Positions 1-12,200 of a DNA stretch of 64,000 nucleotides are shown here, piece after piece. Both the position numbers and the translations under genes were made by a program. Below the pieces are notes generated by a model. The model saw only the letters and a list, made by a program, of their open reading frames with translations. It searched no databases and was not told the DNA's origin. Source of the stretch: Heliocidaris tuberculata (taxonomy: Eukaryota; Echinodermata; Echinoidea; Camarodonta; Echinometridae). The stretch lies in NCBI GenBank assembly GCA_025618425.1, contig CM046851.1, forward strand, positions 2,182,385 to 2,246,384. Direction: 5' to 3'. Every line of letters begins with the position of its first letter. Position 1 is the first letter of the stretch.

Positions 1-409
1 CTTCATGAAGTAATATATTATACCATGTGTTATCCACAGGTTTATGTCATACACGGTGATATTCACATTGTAAGACTTTAGACTGGGTACTGATTAAAAA
101 GTGTGATGGTATTTTTTACTCTTCCTACTTTGAAGTATTAATCATTGTATTGTATTGTATGGTATTGTATTTATTTTCCGTCAATTAAAACAACAAATAA
201 TAATAATACATTTACAATTATGAAAGCAATTTGATTTTTTTAAAAGAAGACGGAGGGCTGCCCCTACTCAGCGTTGTTGTCATAACAACGCTGTTTTACA
301 GAGGCGTCCCTATCATCTGATCATTATTTATTGGCATTCGGGATTTTCAAATAAAATCGACCAACTGAAGTAAAAAGAAAGTGAATTATTTTGTTTATCA
401 ATTATTTTT

Positions 410-596
410 AACACGATAAAAACTACTTTCTAAAAATAAACTCAAGGGCAATTTCAAAGGCCTATTGTACTGCCCATAGAAATCAGGTTCAGATTACGTA
501 ATACGCCATTGTAATTTTCGCACATTTCTAAAGGTGACAGACAGGGCTATTGAAATTGCCTTGAGTTGATTTTTCGAAAATAGTTTTTATCTTGTT
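410..596. mobile_element. MITE family R1, copy A
   Basis: Both ends are inverted copies of AACACGATAAAAAC plus about 30 further subterminal bases containing ACTCAAGGGCAATTTCAA. Length is 187 bp. Related copies lie at 6518-6710, 17822-18002 and, degraded, 23907-24050. No coding capacity. The T-rich flanks on both sides are consistent with the 4-bp target duplication inferred from copy B, but cannot prove it. Confidence 0.8.
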
Positions 597-1660
597 TTTT
601 GTAATTGTTATTGAATTTTAATGTGATGGAAAGGGGATAATGGAATTGAAACAACACACGATCATTAAAAAATATATGATAAAAATCTATTCATCAACTT
701 TATTTCAAAGTTTCTTTTCTGGGTCATATTCATATCTCTTTTTCTTTGTTGTCATTTTCACTCTCATATACCATATTTTCTTGTAATAATTTTGAGCATA
801 TTGCCATCTTCTGTGATCTATATCAGGTCTGTTGTGTCGTAATTTTATTTCTCCACACAAGGCAGCGAGTCTCTATCCAGAAACAGTTGCAAATTATTGA
901 CGCCAGGGAATTAGGGCCAAGCATAAGGTTTCAGATTTGTCCGACGAAAAACAGTGTTAGCGTATCAATTTCTTAGTTCATTAGAATTCAAAAGAATTCA
1001 TGCCACAGTATATAGTTAACGGTACAGATAAGGCCGATTACACAAAATGACTCAAAGCAATATTCTACAAGGACCAACTGGTTTGTGTAGATTTATACCT
1101 GATGCACACTCCCTACCCCACCCCCTCCCTTTACGCCAACTGTTCAGTTAAATGGAATTCATTAAACATGGTAAGCAGTGAACAATAGGCCCCTACAGAT
1201 AATCACAGCTGCGCCCGGAGTTGTGTGTACCCACTCACCATGCTCACTGGTTTTTGTAGACAGTTCCGACAGTGTTACGTCGAAAGTCGACTTTCGGACA
1301 AACCCGAAACCTTGCGCTAGGCCTTCGCAACCTGTTTCAAGGGGTTGCGTCTGTGGTAGACTGCTCTTTGCCCTGTTCTGTGCATTTATATTATATGCCT
1401 GAATGTTCTTGGATGGGACAACTGAAATAATTCCCTTTGTGCAACAGGCCTTGAGACCGGCTCATAGGAGGCGTCGTTTGCTAACGTTAGGACAGCGTCA
1501 GTGACTGGTCCGGTGTTTTGCACGTCATGAAAGAGTGACATCGTGTAAAAAGCGATTGCAAAATTAACATTGCAAAGAATACTGTTAATAACTTGCATAT
1601 GGTATAATTACCTTCAAAGGCTCGATTGGCACAGGTACAGACGCAGTCGAAATGACAACT

Positions 1661-1799
1661 GGGGAGCGTTTCATCAAGCGTTTTGTCAGTGATTTTTACC
1701 GACAAATTTGCTCTCAGCCAATCAGATGCAAGGATTTCAGTAGCTTATAACAGTTGTCGGATAAAAATCACTGACAAAACGCTTGATGAAACGCTCCCC
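1661..1799. mobile_element. MITE family R2, copy 1 (near-perfect palindromic ends)
   Basis: About 139 bp. The outer 40 bp on each side, beginning GGGAGCGTTTCATCAAGCG, are reverse complements of each other, so the element folds into a long hairpin. The central segment is inverted relative to the copies at 7600-7742, 11687-11826 and 24119-24261. No ORF of its own. Confidence 0.85.
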
Positions 1800-1980
1800 T
1801 GTTGTGAGCCGGGCTTCATGAGCATATGCACTGATGTGCTATGTGTGCAAGACAGTAGCACTTCCCGATAAACATGGTTGCTCAACCAGGTGTTGATTGT
1901 GCCCGGTTAAACAAACTACAAACCTAAGGTCAAGAGAACTTTTCAATAGGTCATTTTGTTTACAGCAATCGGTTAGTCGT

Positions 1981-2278
1981 TAGGGGTGTCGATCAGCTAC
2001 GTTTAATGTTCAGGGGTGTCGTCAGAACAAATTTGAGGATGAAATTTACATGCAAAAGAAAATGAAAAGGTCCTTAAAAATGCCGATAAGGGTGTCGTCG
2101 GAACAAATTTGATGATAATATTTACATGCAAAAGAAATATGAAAAGGTCCTTAAATATGCTGATAAGGCTTCCGACAAAATTTGTGGGGGAAAAAAATCA
2201 AAATTTGCTGAGAGCAAGCTATGAATTGGGGGTAGGGGTGTCACCCCCAGCCCTGCCCCTCGTCTAGATACGCCGCTG
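1981..2278. mobile_element. Possible degenerate hAT-like element with an internal 76-bp duplication
   Basis: The right end reads, on the minus strand, CAGCGGCGTATC, a typical hAT-type terminus. The left end TAGGGGTGTCG is a poorer match. The 8 bp flanking each side (TTAGTCGT and TAAGTCAT) agree at 6 of 8 positions. Inside are two tandem copies of a unit of about 76 bp starting GGTGTCGTC at roughly 2016 and 2092. It could instead be a decayed fragment with chance flank similarity. Confidence 0.4.
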
Positions 2279-2446
2279 TAAGTCATGTAAGTGATATATT
2301 TGCTTTAGTTCTCTCATGTAAAAGTTCGTGAACTGTAAATATGATTTATCTACTTGACTGATAACCTATTTAAAAATAGACGAGTGATAAAACTTTAAAA
2401 GCAAATAGAGTTAGGAAGAAGAAAGAAATAAATACAGAGGGAGAGG

Positions 2447-2447
2447 G

Positions 2448-2485
<38 letters not shown>

Positions 2486-2488
2486 GAG
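2447..2488. repeat. GA microsatellite
   Basis: A run of GA dinucleotides with a few interruptions. It generates meaningless Ser/Leu-rich reading frames on the minus strand. Confidence 0.95.
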
Positions 2489-3099
2489 CATTCCACAAAC
2501 ATGTCAAAGAAGCAGGGAAATAGAGAGATTGTGATTGCATTCGGCTTTGCGTGGACGTCATCCGAGACAGAAAACACAGACAGCAGATTACTATTCGGCA
2601 AAATAAACATTATCCTAACTATATGATACCGACAAAGGCAATCAATACAATACATCAGTAAAATTACTTTTTGAACTGCATTCTCTTCGTACCATCGTAC
2701 AGAAGAACACCAAAAAAATTGAAGATTGTGCATGAGACTAGCTTGGCGGCAGGTCGCAAAAATCAAAAAGCAAGAATTAGGAAGAGGAGGAGGAGGAAAA
2801 GGAGAAGAAGAAAAAGAGATTTAAAAAAAGAAAATAAGTAATAGTATAAGATGATGAATTTGAAGAATAAGACGAAGTAGAAGAGGAAAAAAATAAAGAA
2901 AAAAAACCTCGAAGAAATAAGAGCAGAAGTAGAAGCAGAGCGAAAAGAGGAAAAGATCAAGACATAGCGTACATCGATATCATTTATTGGCATGTCAATT
3001 GGTAGAGGTTGAGGTAGGAATAATACGATTATACTGAGAGAGAGAAAAGACGGAAGTCAGAGAGACCCAACGAAGAATTATACAGCGATAGCTAAAAAC

Positions 3100-3280
3100 A
3101 TGAAAGACAGTGTTCTGAGTGCCGAGTCGACAGGGGCCTCGAGCCATGGTTACCTTGATGTGGCGACCACGCTCTGCCTGGGCATCTTTCTTGTCATCGT
3201 CTTGCTTGTAAAGAACGCTAGGAGACCACATCGATTTCCACCAGGACCTCCAGGTCTTCCGATCATCGGAAATATTCTAG
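3100..3280 (+). CDS. P450 exon 1: membrane anchor and proline hinge
   Basis: Encodes the ATG, a short polar lumenal leader, a hydrophobic anchor ([13 protein letters not shown]), a basic stop-transfer stretch KNARRPHR and the PPGPPG hinge. The donor is G|GTAAGT at 3281, phase 1. Confidence 0.92.
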
Positions 3281-6200
3281 GTAAGTAACTAATTCATAAT
3301 TTAGTAAATTTATCATCATCGTTGTCATCGTCATCATCGTCATCATCGTCATCATCGACACCATCATCGTCACCATCATCGTTTGTCATCGTTATCACCA
3401 TCGAATTCCTCTTCTCATTTTATCTCCAACATCGCCGTTAACTGTTGCAGTGGCTGATTCAGGGCTGGGGACAATTCCCCTCTCTCCCACCCAGTCTTGA
3501 GGAATTTTTGTTAGATGTATTTTTCAAAACATAATTATGCTTCTGTGACCCGTGCCCCCCCCCCCCCCCAATCGCAGAACCCTGTATTCGCCAATGTTTT
3601 CATATTGTGTATGTAACTGCATGAAAACTTTAGTCCTATTCTAAACCCACGGTTCTTATATATCAACTCAGTATTATGGCTTTCTTAGTATAAACGTTAT
3701 ATTAAATGATATCTAATGATACCATTAACTTTTGTGAGAAGACATAACATATTTGTTTATTACCAAACCATCATCGTAGACTATATCAACAGACTCATTC
3801 ATGTTACATTATTTTGTTCCTATAGTATATATTTTATTCCTCCGCCCAGTTTCGAAAAAGGTACTTATCCATGCAAGAATTATGTTTCAAATTATTTTCT
3901 AATTCATCGACATACAGACCTGACAGCGACCAGCGAAGTTTTATTCGCTAAGTGGTCTAAAATCTATGGCGAAATCTTTAGCTTCCGGGTCGGGGAGCGA
4001 TGGATTGTGGTCTTGAATCATCAAGAGGTCATCAAGGAAGCCATGCTGAAGTACGGTGTCGAATTCGCTGGCAGACCACAGTTTTATTCTGGTACGAGAT
4101 AAGATTGCTATGACTATCTCAGCATGTTTTTTATACCTCAATAATCATGATAATGGTCACCCTGCATGTATAACATAACCCTTCCTGGTTTAGTTTCAGT
4201 TAATGCTGTCATTAATTTTATACATTATTATCCGTATCAACGCAACTCGATTAAAAATCAGTCGTATGGAAAAAATAGTCTGATTCATGTTGTTCAGTTC
4301 TCGTGTTGGTTACAATGAAAGTAAAAGCACAGTAAATGTCTTTGAGGTAGATATCCTTATCTGCTTATTTGTAAGGAAAAACAACCTAGTTAAAGATTAG
4401 ATTTACATGGATAACGAATTCCTTTAATAAAAATTGTGACCCTACATCACAAAAATATGACAACTTTAGAATGGCCACAATTGTTTTCTTTATTTTTAGT
4501 TTAGGTCTGATTCTAAAAAGGATATTACATGTATCAACTTTAAATCTATTTATAACTTATCAGAATCATGAGTCTCAGAATAGAATTTTCCTCATCCAAT
4601 GAAATAAAAGATATATTGTCAACCCCACAGAATATTCTTTGAGAGAAAAAAAAAAAGTATTTAAAGTTTGTTGTCTTTCCAAGCACTCTGACTGTCGAGA
4701 TATTGTGGAAGATGGCAATTGGAGATTGTTAACTCAAAACAAATGTTTTCATGCGGATCATCAGATTGTCCTAAAAGTTGGCACACTTGTTGAGCACATT
4801 CTACATGTATTTTTCAAAATAATGTCCTTTCCATAGTATTTTTTAAAGTAAGTTTGCATAAATAATCTGAAAGTTAAGAGCGTTCTTTTAAAAACTCTAT
4901 AAATGGAGGACTGTTGTATTGTGATGGAGGGTCTGTACTTTCATACGATAGAGAGGTCCTTGATTCGATCCTCGCTTGGTGCATCTTTGGACAGGGTGTT
5001 TTATCCACGTTTGTCCCTCTTGACCATAGTGTATCAGATGAGTGTCTGACAATGCTGGGGTAATGATAGTTGCAGGCCATCAAAGAAGAATAGTATTAAT
5101 ACTGATAATGCTACTCTGGGTAAAAAAGATGATTATTATGTTATTTGATATATCATTATATAAATTATTAAAATTGTCAACACTGTATCGCCTTTGACCC
5201 CTTATATCCTATATCCTACAGCGGAAATTGTCTCTGACGGGTTTAAAGACATCGTCTTCAGTCCCTTTTCGGATACCTGGAAACTTCATCGAAAATTGGC
5301 CCATTCAGCTTTAAGGTAATCGGCTATATAGGTTGCTGCCGAGAAATACGTCAAGTTATAAGAAAGGGCCAGGAACTATTTTTAAAAGACATTCAGAGTT
5401 ATTTAAGTAGATTATTGCTGTGTTCAAGTATTTTTTATTTTTTTTAGGGTTGATACGAAATATTGTCAGGATTTCCAGACTTCATTTACTACCATCCTTT
5501 AATACAAACTGAGAAATTTGTCTTTCGAGGCAAATTGTTGGGCTTATACTATTATGTACACTTTATACAGGGGATTGAAATAAGCTCATCCTGGCGGTCA
5601 CATTAACAATACTAAATACCTGTACCTCAATGTAATGGTAAAATCACTTCATTACTCAGTTGAACAAAAATATCTACAGTGTATACAATAAAAGACACAC
5701 CCTCTCTGAGTCTCTATTTATCCTTTTCCTCTTTCTTTCTCTCTTCATTAGACAATTTGCTACAGGACGCAAATTAGATGATTTGGTGCACAGTGTGTTT
5801 CCTCAAGTACAACGAATGTTGAAAGACAACAGCGGGAAGCCGTTCGACCCGAAAATAATGATCACCCTTACCCTCTATAACGTCTTTTCCAAAATGTGCT
5901 TCAGTGAAAGGTGACATTACTTGGCCATCATCATACCATCATCATCAATATCATCATTATCATCATTGTCTTCCCTAATCTCTTTATCATCATCGACATC
6001 GTCATCATCATCATCATCATCATCATCATCGTCGTCATCATCATCAATTCATCATCATTCTCATCAGCATCATCCTCATACTTTTCTAGTAGTCTTCCTC
6101 CTTATTTAATGACCATGTTTTCTCTAAACCACGAAGTTCATGATAATAATACTCGTAACGTAATGAAATTTCATGAATGGAAAGTAACTTCTAGTCATCT

Positions 6201-9200
6201 CCAAAAGTCAATTCGCCATTTTGGAAGTGTTGTTTGGAATTCCTTGCCCACTCATTAAGACATATCCAATTTCTTAATTCTTTCAAGAGGAAGTTCAAAT
6301 TATACTTATTATCCTTTTATCAGTAATTTTATAATTTGAGTTACTATCCCAACAGTATGATTTTCCTTACTTTGCCTCTCCCTCCATAATATCTAAATTT
6401 TATACTTTGTTATATACTCTACACCTTTGTGACCATCAACTTGTCAAGCTTCAACAGGCTTTTAATGATGGTCCTTTTTGTTCTTCTTATTTTGTATTAA
6501 TTCATGTATTATATCTTAACACGATAAAAACCACTTTCGAAAAATAAACTCAAGACAATTTCAATAGCCCAGTCTATCACCTTTAGAAATGTGCGAACAT
6601 TACTATGGCGTATTACGTAATCCGAACAAGATTTCTACGGGCAGTACAATAGGCCTTTGAAATTGCAATTGCCCTTGAGTTCATTTTTCGAAAGTAGTTT
6701 TTATCGTGTTCCTTGTATTTTTATCTTAAATGCTTTGTATATATTTTGATGTTTGTATGTTTTTTTTAAATTGGAGAATTAAATAAAGACTGATTAATTA
6801 CTTTTTCATCTGAATGCATAATATTGTATAATTCAAACATTCATTTACTGAGTAATCATGATCATTGATTTTACACTTTTTGATGACTTCTTGATGATAC
6901 ATGTACGTATTAAATATACCGTAGTAAATTCGTCACGAATCGTCTACACCTCTTTTATTTTCCATTGATATATCTTAAAGTGACAGTAAACTGAAGCTCC
7001 TAAATAGCGCCATCTTTCAACAGGATTTGATAAGTTTCTGTGCCTCTCATTTTCTCCCATCATGCCCTATTCTAGTTTGTAAAATCTTAGAATGTACCTG
7101 CCCATAATTTTCCACAATGCCAAGTCAAAAATAACATTTTTTAAATATAAAATTTGCCTATTATCCGAACTAGCTGTTTGTCAAAATTCAAAATAAAATG
7201 CAATTAAAGCAATCACTTTAAAATGGGGTTGTTCAAGTTCTACCAGTTTAATGCCACTTTAATATCTTTCCATTTATCTATCTCAGTATCAACCGATCTA
7301 AGCTATTAATTTATATATCTATTTTCTACGATACCGGGTGTATTGCTCAACCAGTTATGACTTCAGCGACCCTCGGATGATGGAATACATCACCATGTCC
7401 CAAGAACTTAGTGAGAAGGTGGGCTTTGGTCTGGTTGCGGACTACTTTCCATGGGCCAGATTCCTCTTTTCTCCTGGGGCTAACTACATCCAGGAAGTGA
7501 AGAACAAGTACATGGAGTGGTCAGCACCCCAGCTGCAGCGTCACCGAGAGACGTTAAACCAAAGTAATAACATATATGCCTCGTTAGGCCCGTTGCACAC
7601 CAGGGCCCTGTTTCATAAAACTTTTCATCAATGACAAGTTGCAATAACTGTTATAAGCTACTGAAATCCTTGCATCTGATTGGCAGAGAGCAAATTTGTC
7701 GGTAAAAATCACTGACAAGACACTTGATGAAACGCCCCCTGGGGTTATTTTGCCTGAGGTAGGCCTGCGTCAGTGACTGGCGCAGTCTTTGACGTTCCAC
7801 GTGAGAGTGTAATAGTAACCAAAGTGAATGCAAAATGAACAGTTAAAAAATGCGTTGAATTAGTTGTGTATAGGCTGATTGCCGTCCCAGACTCGAATAT
7901 TTAGCGCAGGTATTAACAGAATCAATCAAAATGACGCTTCGCGTGCAACGGGTAACATGAGAATACAACTATAACTAGTGTGCCATCATGTTGTTTTTTT
8001 CAATCAATATGACATAATGGTGCAATGACGTCATTCATCTCCACCCTTTTGGTGATGATTGTGAAGACGTTTAAAAGCCCTAAATTTGAAGGAACAAATA
8101 CCATGCCGTTTTGACGATTTGAGATTAAAATCGGAGCGAAATTTCGATATCCTGTTGATGCAGCGTTGACAATATGTCACTATAAAATCCTTCACTAAAT
8201 ATAAAGGCCTCTTAACACATCTCTTAACATGAGTTTCAACCGTAGGAACTCACATTACACTTAAGCAGTACCTACAAGGAGACGCACGTTATCACTATAA
8301 ACTTCCACAAAACTTTTGAGTTTATCAAGTCTGCTTTTTTTTCAGATCAAGCACGTGACTTCTGTGATCTGATGCTTCTAGCTCAATCTGAAGCGATGGA
8401 AAATGAGGAAGATCGAAGAATATCTCAGAACCTATCTGACACCCATTTGATACAAACAGTCAATGACATCTTTCTGGGTAAGATGAGTTGCCCTGATTAC
8501 CATTTACTCTTCAGAGCACATGTCGCTAAAAAATTCTAGTCTTTTTGGCGATACGCAATTAAATCTTTCATATTTATAAATTTCAGTTTCATAATTGCGG
8601 AAGGTCAAAAAGAAAATATATTCTCATACCTGTATCTGATTATCTAATTATTTTCCTCTATGAATTTTCTGAAACATATCGAATTCTTCATCATAATTTA
8701 AGAAAATCAATAAGGATATTGTTTACACTTGCTATTTGATATCTTTAATGACAGATTAAACGGTCTTATTTCTTCTTCTTTTTTTTTTTTAAACTTTCAC
8801 CTACAAGTTTCTCTCATTTTTGTTTTTTATGCAAAAATAATTTGTGAATTCAATATCTACATGTCTTTACATATTTATAATTTATTTTTGGGTAATCCCG
8901 TGCAATGTGACCTTTAAGACATGTGTCTGTAATCGATTTATTTATCCGAAAATGAAAAATTTCTTGATATGCCAATTGCCCAACGTTAGTGATACCGAAA
9001 GAACCATTAGCCAATAGTCATACGTAGAGATTTCTCATTTTTCAAATGGATAAGATTTATATGTCATACGGGAAACATTGCACGAAATCGGCCTTTTGTG
9101 GGTAATTTTGTAGCTGGAATCGAAACATCAATGCAAAGGCTCTACTGGGCAATCGCTCTCATGACCGAGTACCCAGAGGTGCAGGCCAAGATCCAGCACG

Positions 9201-12200
9201 AGATTGACATCGAGATCGGACGTGGTCGTCATCCCGTGATCAATGACCGCGGTAAATTGCCGTACACAGAGGCGACGCTCTACGAGATGATGAGATATAG
9301 CACGGTCGGACCCGTTGGTGTACCTCATGCAACCATGGTCGATACTGAATTCCGTAAGTACTTCTTGCTTTGGTAAATAGATATCTGTTTTAAAAGATAA
9401 GCATGCTTTGTGAGCATTCTGCATGTTTAATTAACTGATTAAAGTGAAATGATTATTTAATTGTTAACATAACGCAATGTGGCAATCTTACATGTATACT
9501 ACAATATAATAATATTACTATTACTTATTATTTCTTTTCTTACTACTATAAGATTTAGATATCAAGACGTTTTTGCCGTTTTTGTATATGTTGTTCAAAA
9601 TGTTTGATAAAGATGTAACGTCGTAATACCGAATTGGCGAATAGCATATACAATGGCAACGTAAGATTGATCAGAATAATTCAACCCCAACTCCCTAAAA
9701 AAAAAAAATCATTTTCGACCAAATATGATTTTGTCCTAGCCTCAACACTAAACTTGTGTGGCCCTAAAAGACAGTGCTTATGCAACAGCAATAAACTACT
9801 ACCTTAGACGATAGTAGAAAACCACTCTTTGTCCGGACCGTAATTTAACGACAAGAGATACCATACAAAATGTACATAATAGCACCATCTGACAAGGAAC
9901 ACACATTTCTCATTTACATCATGGGAAATAACAGGAAATATAAATGTCAAAAATGTGCCTACGTTTTATTGTATATCATAGGGTAAAATCTATGCATCTA
10001 AATTCAGGTCAGCTCTAAAAAGATAATAATAATAATAAAATACACTCTGACAGAATAGACGCAACTCACGTGGAAAGTCGGCAAAACACCTGTGAGTTTA
10101 TTGATTGGAACACTGATTAAATGAGCTAAGAGAACTCTGTTGGTGACGAACTCTCGTTCCAAAGTCCGTAATGACAAGAAAACGTGTTTTGCAAATGGCC
10201 TTGTAAAATCCATGGCAGGGGCGGCGTTCCCGGGGAGGGGGGAAGGGGCACAGTGCCCCCACTTTTTCAAATACCCTAAAAAGTGCCCTTTTCTCTCATA
10301 TAATTGCCGTTTTTACTCCTAAAGTGCCACTTTACGTTTCTAATAAGTGCCCTTTCCCCTTCTGATAAGTGCCCTTTTTTCTCCTTCTGATGAGTGCCTC
10401 TTTTCAAATCTGTTAATTATCTTCTTAACTCTATGCCTTTTCCTGTTCTGATAAGTGCCCTTTTTCAAATCTGATAAGTGCCCCCTTGTACTTCTAAAAA
10501 GTGCCCCTTTTTCTATCTACTAGTAATATGTGCCCTTTTCCTATCTAATATGTGCCATTTTCATCTTCTCATAAGTGCTCCTTTTCACCTCTTATGTGTG
10601 CCCTTTTCACCTCTGATAAGCGCCCTTTCTTCTTCTGATAAGTGCCCCATTTACCTATATTTCCCCACTGGTTCTTACAAAAAGAGCCGTATCTAGCTTC
10701 AAAGAATCGGTGCGGCTTTATGTATTAACAGGTACCCATATTCATTACCACAATTACAATTCAAGACAGTGCAACTGGAGGCAAGAGCGGCACGATGCCC
10801 CCCCCCCCCCCTATTAAAGGATTTCTCATTCCGCTCATTCGAATGTGCCCATAATTTTCACCAAGTAAGGACAATATTTTCTAAAAATTTCCTCAAAACT
10901 AGCTCGCTACTCTCGTTCGCTCTTATATCATATAATGAAATCAAGTATATCGCATATGTTGAAATCGATGTTATCCTAAAGAAAAACGACAGGCTTAATG
11001 TACAAATTAAAAGATCTTTCTACATTCCCCCAAATTAAGTTGTCATTTTCATTATACCCCTCTAAATAATGCAAATCCCAAGGACTTCAGCTTTAGAAAA
11101 TCTTTTGCTCGCCCACTTCACTCTCTCGCTCGCACATGAATCATTAGACCGTGACACACAACTGCTAATTGGGGAAGCTGAATCAGTGTCCAAAATCATA
11201 ATAAAAATGAAGAAAATGATGTTTGATAATGTATAAATTTGATTGTAAGATAATACCAATGTCACAAAATGGTTCCTTACTTTTCGCTTTATGTTCACCC
11301 CTTATAGGTGCCCTTATTTGTTAATGCCCCCCCCCCCCTTTGAAAGACGCTTCGCCGCCCCTGATCCATAGTCAATTTCTTCATCAATGCTTGATAATAA
11401 GGGTTACCGCACTTCAGCTAACAATGTTAATTATAAGAACAAAGTGCGTTGGGGGAAAAGGGTGTATGACGATAGTCACTTGCTGACATCTACACAACTC
11501 AGAAATACAATCATGTTTATTCAAGCACAATATCGTGTTAAAAATCAAAGGTCGTCCCTGGATCAAACACGTCTAATTTGGCCTGATCAGGACTTTGTAA
11601 CAGAAACTGATATCAATTGCATTTTACTTTTTTTGTTATGAAATTTTATGAATAAATTTTCTTGTTTTAATGTTAATATTGATACCTGGGGAGCGTTTCA
11701 TCAAGTGTTTTGTCAGTGATTTTTACCGTTAACTGTTAAAAGCTACTGAAATCCTTGCATCTGATTGGCTGAGAGCAAATTTGTCAGTAAAAATCACTGA
11801 CAAAACGCTTGATGAAACGCTCCCCTGGTCATGTTGTTTTATTGCACCATGTGCACGGTCTTGAAGTTTTTCCGAATTGTGTGGTAAATGGGAGTAATTG
11901 TGTATTTTTGCAAGGTTTTGGAATCATCAAAAGGATAACAAATGGACTAAAATTGTGCTAAAAATCGCAAACAATAAAAGGCAGTGCCCATAGATATGGG
12001 TTAACGAGTCTGCACAAACATTTAGCATGAGACTTTGGCCCCGAGTCCAGTGTTAAGAGAATTTTCTCTTCATATTTAGCATGTATAGAGTATAAGGGCA
12101 TTGAAAGAAAAATACTGTTCGTGTGTCATTGTTGATATAACATTTTATTTTCTTCCACATGGAAATAAATAAGATGAGTAATGAGTAACATTACAATCGT

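Larger units (their letters stand above)
1..3099. other. Upstream intergenic region, repeat-rich, no gene seen
   Basis: No convincing coding exon is visible. The stretch holds a 187-bp MITE (410-596), a palindromic MITE (1661-1799), a probable degenerate hAT-like element (1981-2278) and a GA microsatellite near 2447-2488. A 16-bp perfect palindrome, CGAAAGTCGACTTTCG, lies near 1278-1293. The last few hundred bases are purine-rich and should contain the promoter and 5' UTR of the P450 gene, but I could not place a TATA box or initiator with confidence. Confidence 0.6.

Noticed and set aside
2370..2993. Ser/Leu-rich and Phe-rich minus-strand frames.
   Set aside because: Products of the GA microsatellite and purine-rich DNA, with no conserved motif or splice context.
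5911..6109. Ser- or Ile-rich frames in P450 intron 4.
   Set aside because: Translations of the ATC trinucleotide microsatellite.
10478..10696. A 72-codon frame with repeating CPF/HLL pattern.
   Set aside because: It is the GTGCCC-type minisatellite of the hAT-like element read in one frame.
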